From Liolophura sinensis (lineage: Eukaryota; Mollusca; Polyplacophora; Chitonida; Chitonidae), in NCBI RefSeq assembly GCF_032854445.1, contig NC_088306.1:7499924-7563923 (forward strand): a stretch of DNA of 64,000 bases, given 5' to 3'. This document shows positions 36,349-46,800 of this stretch, in pieces; position 1 is the first letter of the stretch, and every line of letters begins with the position of its first letter. A program made the position numbers and the translations under genes. The notes under the pieces are model-generated. The model was not told the origin of the DNA and ran no database searches. It saw only the letters and a program-made list of their open reading frames with translations.

Positions 36349-36606
36349 CACTATCAAAAAAAAATAAATAAATAAAAAAATAACAATCTTTTAAATTTAA
36401 CAGAAATATTGCCGTTATTGCAACAGATTATTTTGTTAAATACATAACACATTTTCTGTTAATTCAACATGACGATTCTATTAGACTAAAAGGATAAAAT
36501 GTTGAATATGACACAATGTTATGTTAAAATAACAGAATACATTCTAGAATAACTCAGATCAGAGATTTTCTGTTAAATTTAAAACAGATTAAATTTTGGA
36601 GTGTAA
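36349..36606. mobile_element. Short TIR element (MITE-like), family shared with 62395-62875
   Basis: The left end has TTTTAAATTTAACAGAAAT; the right end read on the other strand has TTTTAAATTTAACAGAAAAT and GTTATTCTAGAATG. The same end sequences occur at 62395 and 62875 and, more decayed, near 41760-41870. Confidence 0.6.
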
Positions 36607-37559
36607 GTTTTATTGTGTTTTAAGGAGTGTCAATAGGCGTCATGAACAGCCGGACTACGTTCCTTATTTATTCACATTTATAGAATCGTATTTTCAAGAA
36701 ATGCAAACACAGTCTGGAACATCCCCTTCTGTTTTTCAGCAGTGGGGGAAGATCAATCGTTTAAGGTCAAAAAAGTCACGACACGGGTTATATACTGATA
36801 ACATTGTTCACGGTCATCAGGAATCTGTAGCAGTCAATATGGTAACGGAATCGTGCCCTAACTCAACATATGTCATTCATTATCTTGTCGAATCGATTAA
36901 AGTAGAAAAAAACTGTGTCTGACATCTGTTGAAAGCAATGGTCAACCTGCATGCGCGCGTCAAGTGTTATCTGTTATATACATATAGTAGTACCGGATGG
37001 TTAGTACAAACAAGAATGAGTGAGTGATTTTGGTTTTTGACATTGCAGCCGTATGGTGGAGAAACACGGTTTAACCAAGAGATAGTAAATGCATTTCGAT
37101 GCAAACATTCAAATCAAACAAAAATAAGCGGACAATTTGAAAATCAGCTAAGACAAGCGCATAACCAAAGTTTAAAATTTCTTACATTAATATGTTCCAT
37201 GTTTTTTGTACATAAATATATAAATGGAGCCTGAGAATGGTTGTTAAACTTAAAATTAAACTGAAATGAATATATACAAAAAAATAATAATAATGGATTG
37301 CACCAGTTCTGTATAGTATGGGCTATCTGGTATTGCAAATGAGTCACTACATCAATGGTAACAGACATCTGGGCCGGTCCACTTGAGTTTTTACCGTGAA
37401 ATGTTTCAGTATACACCTACTAGCGTGATTATTTATGTAGACACTAGTCACGAAACGGTATCCAGTTAAGCTTAGAGTATACTAACACTAGGCACGACAC
37501 TGCGATCATTTATAGTATACTCATCCAAGACACCATATTAAGATTACGTTTAGAATGAC

Positions 37560-38440
37560 TTTGGATTTGACACCGCGATCATCCATATTACACTGACCTC
37601 ACCGTGCTTTGATTACGATTATAGTGACTCCAGACTCAACACCGTGATCATCTATAGCACGCAGACCTCACCATGCTCTGATTACGATTATAGTGACTCT
37701 AGACTCAACACCGCGATCACAGACCTCACCATGTTCAGATTACGATTATAGTGACTCTAGACTCAACACCGCGATCATCTATAGCACACAGACCTCACCA
37801 TGCTCTGATTACGATTATAGTGACTCCAGACTCAATACCGCGATCATCAATGGCATACTGAACTCACCATGCTCAAATTACGATTAAAGTGACTCCTGAC
37901 TCAACACCGCGATCATCTATGGCATATTGAACTCATCATGGTCAGATTACGATTACAGTGACTCCTGACTCAACACCGCGATCATCTTTGGTATACTGAC
38001 CTCACCTTGCTGAGATTACGATTACAGTGACTCCTGACTCAACACCACGATCATCTATGGCATACTGACCTCACCTTGGTGAGATTACGAATACAGTGAC
38101 TCCTGACTCAACACCGCGATCATCTATGGTATACTGACCTCACCATGCCCAGATTAGGATTACGGTGACTCCTGACTTAACACCGCGATCATCTATGGCA
38201 TACTGACCTCACCATGCCCAGATTAGGATTACACTGACTCCCGAGTCAACACCGCGATCATCTATAGCACACTGACCTCACCATACTCAGATTAAGATCA
38301 AATGACACCACTCAACACCGCGATCGTCTATAGCACAATGACCTCACCATACTCAGATTATGATCAAATGACACCAGACTCAACACCCCGATCATCTATA
38401 GTATACGGACCCCAGACAAGACACATTACCCAGCTAGAGT
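37560..38440. repeat. 69-bp minisatellite, about 13 copies
   Basis: Units contain GATTACGATTATAGTGACTC, then CTCAACACCGCGATCATCTA, then CTGACCTCACCATGC. Period is 69 bp with some shorter units. Degenerate copies extend left to about 37430. 69 is a multiple of 3, which produces short open frames, but stops recur and no gene is inferred. Confidence 0.9.
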
Positions 38441-39174
38441 ACGATTATACAGACCCCAGACACGACACTGTATCCAATGACTGCAGACACTACGCCGCTC
38501 GCAATCGCTATACACTGACACCTCGTATGACACCGTGTCAATTTACACAATATGTAATATACTTACAAAACATAACTTTACTTTTCCAAATACTTTCTTC
38601 AAATAATGAATTGTTTGTACCGCTACCATGACTAAAATCTTAATTCAAAAACCGTTTTTTTTTAATATAGCAAACTTCTTCTCTATATTTTTCGATAACA
38701 TTATACTGATGTTATCCAAATGCTCACGACCAGAATTTGAATTTAACCATGCATGGTAACAAAATGAAAGATCATAATGTCTACCACAATATGTATATAC
38801 ATGCATAAAAATTGATTACCTGTCTTCTTTATTCTTTAGCCGAAGATTATTTCTTGGTTAGATTTGGTAGTTGATATTAAATTATACAGACAAAAACAGA
38901 CCCAGAAAATCTACAAAACAGTAAATAAATTTACATTTTACTATACTGATCATCATTTCACCACGATATTTATACGTGGCAATACAGGCCAAATGCGGCA
39001 ATGTAAATTTTAAGGATCACACCTTGTAGTCCCAGGGTCCTAGATCGTCATCTAGAATCGCTCAGTTTGTCATGTCTCTGCGGAGGTCATGACGTTAATT
39101 TAGAAATTGATACCCTTTTCTATTTGACATCTGGAAAGTATCCAGGTGCGCTTTACACCTTGACCTGGCAGACG

Positions 39175-39181
39175 TATAAAA
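39175..39181 (+). promoter_or_regulatory. TATA box of the secreted-protein gene (putative)
   Basis: TATAAAA lies about 30 bp before a stretch (about 39205-39270) that contains no ATG and ends in a strong donor (CCAG then GTGAGT, GT at 39271). That stretch is a plausible 5' leader exon joined to the acceptor at 40809-40810, just before the start codon at 40828. The link is inferred from motif spacing. Confidence 0.45.
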
Positions 39182-39204
39182 TCGGCCAACAGCTTTCAAA
39201 CAAA

Positions 39205-39270
39205 CGCTTAATTCACCTTTGCCGTAATTATACACTATTCTTGAGCCCCAACGCAACGACGAAATACCAG
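39205..39270 (+). other. Probable 5' untranslated exon of the secreted-protein gene
   Basis: It starts about 25-30 bp after the TATA box and ends at a consensus donor. The next exon would start at 40811 after TTTTATAG, giving a leader with no upstream ATG before 40828. Confidence 0.4.
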
Positions 39271-39993
39271 GTGAGTGGTTATGTGAACTCTAGTATTCCT
39301 TTTTTAAAAAGTGTGGTTGAAAACAGTCGACTACATGATTCCGACCTAATTTCGTACTTTGCATAGTTTCTTAGTTCTTTAGTAATTTGTGTTAAACGTC
39401 AATTTGGGAATTGGTCTTGTGATTATTGACCCAGAACGTTCATTTTGGTTGACGGCTGCAATTGTCTGTACGACGCACAGATTAGGAAAAATGCACGTTG
39501 AAATAATTTCTCCAAGACAACCAGTAGTTATTTGTTGTCATACAGGTTTACAATATATTGTTAAAATGACCAAAGGGATATTCTATATAAACAAGCCATA
39601 TAAATCTTCACCATATTTTGATTAGATAAACAGTTTAAAGTTGTGATTTAATCAACCAAACGTATGGTAACTGAGCGACAAATTTAAAGGCAAAATTCCG
39701 AAATACAACCTAACCCAAGTAAGGTGCGATACGGCATCCTTTGCCATACGTGATGTGTGACATGTCGTCTACAACACAAATGCGTTCCTTATATATTCAC
39801 ATATATACAGTCATATTTTTAAGGAATTTCAACACGAGCTGGAATGTTGAGTAGAATATGTAAAAAAAAAAACTCAGTTCCTACCACTCTATTTTCCTGC
39901 AAGATAAGGCGACATGAGGCGAATGTCATTGGTTCATTCGTAAGAAATATTGCTTTAGAAGGTATGTACTCACTTCAGGAGGTATCTCATTAA

Positions 39994-40250
39994 CAACGTT
40001 ATCCAAAACCGTTATCAAACATGATACAAACAACGTTACCTAACACCATTATCAAACATGGTACTACCAACGTTACCTAACACCGTTATCAAACATGATA
40101 CTATCAACGTCACCTAACACAGATATCAAACATGGTACTAACAACGTTACCTAACACCGATACCAAACATGGTAGTGACAACGTTACCTAACACCGTTAT
40201 CAAACATGATACAAACGACGTTACCCAACACTGTTAGCAAACAATATTGT
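39994..40250. repeat. 37-bp tandem repeat, about seven copies
   Basis: Units contain CAACGTTACCTAACACCGTT and ATCAAACATGATAC. It lies within the presumed 5' leader intron of the secreted-protein gene. Confidence 0.88.
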
Positions 40251-40369
40251 TGATAAAGCTGTTAGCATATCTAGACCAAACCCTCGCTTTAACGGAAACT
40301 CGTCTTGAACAGAACTAAATTCACTGAACTACCGAAATTCTAATAGTATTTATTTGATTTACATATTTA

Positions 40370-40490
40370 TTTGATTGATGTTTTACGCCGCACTCAAGAA
40401 TATTTCACTTATACGACGGCGGCCAGCATTATGGTGGGTGGAAACCGGGCACAGCCCGGGGGATACCCACGACCATCCGCAGGTTAATAA
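40370..40490 (-). mobile_element. SINE-A 3' fragment
   Basis: ATTTGATTGATGTTTTACGC, CTCAAGAATATTTCACTTAT and the GCCAGCATTATGGTGGG block; truncated at CATCCGCAGGTT. Confidence 0.8.
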
Positions 40491-40827
40491 TATTTATAGA
40501 TCACACGGAGAGTGTTAAGAGCCGACGACGTCACACGCTTTTATTTCAGGTCAAAGCATTCAACAGACTGCCAATAGTTCTTTACAGCATATATTGGTGG
40601 ATTCATTGGACAGGGATTTTGGCAATAGCCATCGAAACATCGAAAAAGTCGTTGTGATGAACAGGTATATTTTCAATAAAGTCTTATAGGCGGACTGAAT
40701 TATTAATGTGGCCCATTTGATTCAGTGAAATACAAGTCTAGAATATAAATGGAAATATTTTATGATACAATTTCCTATGATACCTTCCCTTTTATACTCA
40801 CGTTTTATAGATTTGAGCCTTCTCAAG

Positions 40828-43800
40828 ATGCGTATTGGTCGGGGACTTACCCTGCTCCTCGTGCTTGCCATTATAGCAACACCTATACTCGCTAAAAAGA
40901 GCAAGTCGAAGGGAAGTAACTCTTCATCCGGTTCTAGATCAAGACAGAAGGAAGAGCGACGACGTGGTAAAGGATCGTCGTCTGAATCAGAGAGCAGAGA
41001 AATACGGAAACCTGAAATAAATGTTCAAGGCCGGCTTTTCGCAGGTAAGGAAAGGATATCCATGGCATCCTGGTTCTGGGTGAGTGACTGAGTACTTAGG
41101 GTTTAACGTCGTACTTAACAATTTTTCAGTCACATTACGACGAAGGAGGCCTTAGACAGAGACATCCTTAGACATGCGCGTTCTTAGGGATACACGCATG
41201 TAACGTGTCTCCCGTTGCTGGACGGATTTCGACCGTAGGGATACACGCCTGTAACGTGTCTCCCGTTGCAGGACGAATTTCGACCGTCCTTTCATCTATT
41301 GCTGCTTCACTGAGACAAGCTCTACCGAAGACAAGCCAGGCGCCCCACTGATACAGGTCAACCAGTCGTTGCACTATCCCCTTTACCAATTCCTCTTTTA
41401 AGGTCTTAGGTGTGACCCGACTCAGGATTGACCCTGGGTCCGCCACGAAGCGGACGCTCTGCTAACTGAGTCATCGGGGCCGGTCTCTGCGGAAGAAACT
41501 TGAAATCATAGATAACACGGAACTAAGTGATGCTAATTTTAGCTGATGTTTAGCTGAAGAGTGCTATAGGCCATTGAAACTATCATCTATATATGTGAAG
41601 TTTCTGTTTTGTTTTGTTCAGTATATATTGGAAGGCTAGACATATTCTGGATATGTTTCGTGAGAGAATTTTTACCTAAAAGCAACTTGATGCCAGATTA
41701 CTTTAGCAGATTGCTCCATTAAATAATGCGCAAATATTCAACTAAATCAAAATTAAATTAAGATAAGTGTGTTAGACTAACACGATATTATGTTGAATAT
41801 GACACAATATTATGTTATAATAACGGAATGAATGTTATCAGCACTCAGAAATCTGTTAAATCTGCTAATTAACTGTGAATTTCAATTTCTTTATCCCCTA
41901 TCATTTGTTTTGGTTAAAACTATACTTACATGTACTACGTTTGGATCTATAATTTTTCGTTCTTTGTACAGAGACATCCAAACCCTGTGTGGATTCGCTG
42001 GCGACATGCAGAATATATTTAATCAGGGGACTGTGTCGCTTCGACACTTATGCCAGGATATGTCCCAAGTCCTGCAACAAGTGCAGACCGGAAGCTGGTT
42101 CCCAGACAGGTAAGGCCCTGTCTTACATTCGCATATCATACTTAATATCGCACAACTCTACAGTGTGGAAAATATCGGAACTAATGTCATACTCAAACAG
42201 AAATTGAATACTTTCCAAAAACTTTCATCAATTTTTTTTACGTAAATTGTTTTTCCACTGGGTTGGAATGGAAGAACCGAAAATTTGCAGAAATTTCTCT
42301 CGTGGTAATCAAAGACGTAAAGTGTTGGCTTCATATACAATAGTGTCAATCGCCTCGCTTAATGAGTTTCAAAGTGACTAGGAAGTTAACTGGCAAAATG
42401 CAACTTTATCAAATTTCAGAAAGACATTACTGCTATGTACATGCTGTGCATATCGACTTGCATCCATAACACATTAGTATTAGACGTGGAGTATAGGTTT
42501 AGAGGACGTCTTTTTAAAATATCGTTCTAAGATTACCAACAAAAATAAACAGCTTTATTTTATAAACATGTCTTTTGGCTGTGACTTTAAGTCAAAGGGT
42601 TTGTCACATACATGCTGACTGTCAATGGTTTATTCCTGTCACTCCGCTTCACTCCACCCCATAAACCTGACATCCGTCATGCCGGTGAAAAGATTGTAAA
42701 GCACGGCGTTAAGCACCAGTCAGATTTCAATTCTGAACTTGTTCTTTCAGCTGCTGAAGTGTAAGATGTGTTTAGAACACTTTATCTATAACTTGGTGTT
42801 ACAAGTGATCACTCAACTGTCCTTCGCGTACTCAAGAATATTTCACTTATACGACGGCGTCCAGCATTATGGTCGTAGGAAACCGGGAAACTCACGATCA
42901 TCCGCAGGTTTCTAGCAGACCTCCCCAAGTACACTGGTCCTGTTTGTAGTATATAGTATATCTTATAGTTATATAATGGTAGTTGGTTTCTCTTTCGTGT
43001 TGTAGACTTATCTGACAAATCACAGTTGAAGGAAGGTGATGTCAAATTAAATACGGAAGACAAAAGATTGCAGACGGACTCCCACTCTGATAGAGCCAAC
43101 TCTGACTCCCGCGAACACAAAGGTCAGAAGTCTGGCTCCCATGAAACAGACGGCAGTCAAGAGTCAGGTAAAAATGGAAATGGAGAAAAACCTGCGCCAA
43201 CATTCGACGAACGAGTTAAGAGCACGTTTAAATCACAACCAAACGAAAGAGATGAGGAATTAAAGATTGAGACTGACGGAAACAAAGAAGTTTCAGGCGT
43301 CAGAAAATATATAGACTGGTTCCGTGGACGAGGTTCGAAACCAGGCCATGGAGAGTCAGGAATAAAAGCAAACTCAGCTGAAAGGAATATTAAACATGGC
43401 TCAGGTGAAAAAAAATCCAAACATGCTTCACACGAAATAGGTCCTAAACCAGTCTCTGGCGAACGAGGTAGGCCCGTTAAACCTGAATCGGGCGGCAGAG
43501 GAATAAAAACCGGTTCAAGCGAAAGAGGGTTAATGTCCGGTTCAGGCGAAAGAAGACTTAAACCCGGCTCAAGCGAAAGAGGTATTAAATCAGTCCCAAG
43601 TGAAAATGCTGAGGACAACGGCAAGGGGAATAAAATCGTTTCTGGTGTAAGAAAGTACATAGACTGGTTCCGTGGGCGAGGACTAAACTCCGGTAAAGAA
43701 GAAAGTAAATCAGTTCGAGACGATACAGCTGTAACAATCAATTCTGGCGAGAAAGAACCTAAACGCAATTCATATGAAAGAGGAACTAAACACAATTCAC

Positions 43801-46800
43801 ATGAAAGAGGACCTAAACACGGTTCACATGAAAAAGGATTTAGTCATGGTTCGAGGGAAGCAGAGGTTCAGCCAAACTCAGCTGAAGAAATCACGAGCGA
43901 TGGTATAGGAAGTCAAATAATTAACGGTGTAAGAAGATACACAGACTGGTTTCGTGGACGAGGGAAGAAATCCGGATCAAATGAGGAAGAAACTAGACGA
44001 TTCCAAAACTCTGGTGAGAAAAACATGAAACTGGATAAAGATGAAAGAGAAATTAAGCCCGGTTATGGCGAAGAGGGAACTATGTCCGGTTCGGATGTAA
44101 CGCAGATTACACCCCTCTCTAATGAAGAAAATAAGAGTAAGGGGATAGGAAGTAAAATAATTTCCGGTGCAAAAAAGTATATAGATTGGTTTCGTCGACG
44201 AGGCACGAAATCTGGATCCAGTGTAGAAGAGCCAAACCCAGTAACAAACAATAAAGCAACCAAAGTAGACTCTGGTGATAGTAATTTTAAGCCTGAATTG
44301 AATGAAAAGAAAATTAAACCAGATTCAGGCGAAAGAGGAATGAAACCTCTCTCTGGGGAAGAAGCTAAGAATGTCGGCAAAGGAAACCACGTTCTGTCTG
44401 GTGTAAAAAAATATGTAGACTGGTTCCGTGGAAGGGGCTCGAAAATGGAATCGCATGAGGGAGAAATCAAACCAGAATCAGGTGAAAGAGAGATCGAATC
44501 CTCTACAGGTAAACTCGGCCCTGGCAAAGGGGGAGCTAAATCTGGTTCAGGCGAATCACAGATCACGCCATTCTCTGGGGAAGGAAGTAAGGATAAGGGA
44601 ATAGGAAGTAAAATAGTTTCTGGTGCAAGAAATTATATAGAATGGCTCCGCGGAAGAGGCTCGAGAATGGGATCAGATAAAGAAGAAACCAAATCAGAAC
44701 CGGGTGAAAGAGGAATCCAAACGGCTTCAGGTGAAATAAGGAATGTACTCGGCTCTGGTGAAACACAGGTGACACCTCTCCCTCATAGAGAAAACACGGA
44801 CAAAGGCATTGGAAATAAAATTGTTTCCGGTGTAAAAAAATACATAGCTTGGTTCCGTGGACAGGGAACGAAAGCTGGATCAAATGCAGAATCTAGTCCA
44901 GTCACAAGCAATAAATCAATCACAAAAGGGACTGAAGAATTAATTAGTCAAAATCAAGAAACTGATGAACTAAGGCCACTGGAAGATGTAGAGGTACCAA
45001 GCGAAGAAGAAGTGCTTAGCCAAAAACAAGCACCTGAAGAAGCAAGACCACAGGAAGCTGTTAAAGTACCAGGTGAAGTACGAGATGAAACCAAGAAGGA
45101 CAAAGGCATACAGCAACAAATAGTTTCCGGCGCAAACAGATATTTTGATTGGTTCCAAAAGCCAGGAACAGAAGTAAGATCCAGTGATGTGACGAATGAA
45201 CCAGGTGATCATCACAAAGAAGTGCTTAGCCAAAATCAAGCAGTCGAAGAAGGTAAATCACTTAAAGATATATCAGCATCAGAACCAGAAACTCTAGGTG
45301 TGCTTTAAATGCTAAATATTTTTATTAATATTCAATAGGTCGATCAACAATCCCTTTAAAAAAACAAACTTGTTGCATACAAACTTTTTGGATCCTTCAC
45401 AGCTGGTTGCGAAATGGCAAATTTAAATGGGACTGAATCCTCAAATCAAGAAAAGGATGAATGGACGTTTATGGCCGTGCGCCACATACGGTGGTGTCTT
45501 AGACACATCGTGCGCAACAGAAACATGTTTTAACTAGGAAACAGATTAGCTTTCAATATGAAAATATCACATCCAAAGTCAAACAATCACCTTAAAAACA
45601 AAACATCAACGTTTAAATATACATGATTTTTTCCGGTAGCCCAGCCTTATCATTTCTTTTTTATGGCTAACAGAGATTGTTCAATCTTCATGGTTACCTA
45701 TTTTTGTGAATCATTGTTGTGCATTTACAAGGATATATAATCTGGGTGTCTATTTTATGATATTTGGTCTCTATTCCTTCGTGGTTAGCGTGTTAGAGCA
45801 GCATAGTGACCAACGACCCACTCACTGATACCACCAACGTGAGTCCAGCTGACGCTGGCTTCCTCTCCGGTTGTACGTGAGAAGGCCTGCCGGCGGCATG
45901 CGGATGCTCGTGGGTTTTCCCCGGACTCGGTCCCGTTTCCACTCGCCATAATACTTGCTGAAGTCGTACTGGTGAAATAGTCTTGAGTACGGTGTAAAAC
46001 ACCAATCAAATAAATAAATAAATCGTAATGTTGTTGTTGCAGCGTCAGATTCGGATGAGGAGTACTTCAGGCAGGAGGAGTTCATCTTCCCCGAGCCCAA
46101 GCCTCAACCTCTGGGCATGGAGTCAGGTATTTAGTGGTGTGATTGATCGACATAGAGGAACAATTCTCGCCAAAACTCTCGGGGATGTATAAACGGTGTT
46201 CATTTGTTCTCATATGTAACACGTCACCGTAAACAGGAAGCCTGTTTCTCTGCATACCGATACTTTTGGCTGAATCGGTTAGCACCGTTTGACATCAGGG
46301 GCAGAACGGGGTTGGGAGGGGGTGGCGGGGTTTGTTTGGAACAGTGTTAGACTAAAGCGATAGTTCCGCGCCGTAACTGCACTGGTGTTTTTTACATTGT
46401 TAGCCACTATTAGCTCCATTTGTAACTGGCTATGGTATAAATGAAATGCGAATTTTCCACCATTTTATGAAATTTGAAATCTTCCCATTGCCGAAAAGAA
46501 TGATGGCGATGTACAAGACCCCTAGTGACCAGTGGCCGTGGACAATCCTCATAAGATAAATAAAGTTTTAAATTGAGTTTTTAATTAAAGTATTTAAAAT
46601 GAAATCGAGATAGATCACAGTAGAAAACACATTTCTGTTTCTTTTAGCGAACTATAAACTGCACACAAAGAATTAACTGCATAGAAATTCTTTTAAATAT
46701 GTGTCATACCTGTTTTAAGTAAAATGTGTTTTGTAAGAATACATTACCCCCTTATATTTATTTATGATTTTAGGTGTTATCCCTGACGATTTGATCACGG

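Larger units (their letters stand above)
33714..39170. other. Intergenic region between CDC20 and the secreted-protein gene
   Basis: No conserved gene is recognised. Contents: four copies of a 70-bp repeat (34766-35060), a SINE-C copy (35420-35665), a TIR-bearing element (36349-36606), a 69-bp minisatellite (37560-38440) and long T or A tracts. A 108-residue open frame at 36596-36922 overlaps an element end; sequence similar to 36640-36720 recurs at 39740-39840, so it looks repeat-derived. Confidence 0.6.

Noticed and set aside
36596..36922. 108-residue open frame as a gene
   Set aside because: It begins at the end of a TIR element and shares sequence with 39740-39840, which suggests repeat origin; there is no recognisable domain.
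37693..37887. Short repeat protein from the 69-bp array
   Set aside because: Frames break at nearly every few units and no promoter or splice context was found; treated as a minisatellite.
43157..44883. Antisense open frames of 212, 167 and 106 residues opposite the repeat exon
   Set aside because: They mirror the composition of the sense repeat exon, have no start context or homology, and the sense strand has consistent splice phases and domain continuity.
43006..45252. Neuropeptide-type precursor (repeated WFRGRG as amidation/cleavage sites)
   Set aside because: Motif spacing is long, regular dibasic sites are lacking, and the exon joins in phase to ShKT and discoidin exons, which fits a structural protein better. 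Kept only as one possibility in the finding.
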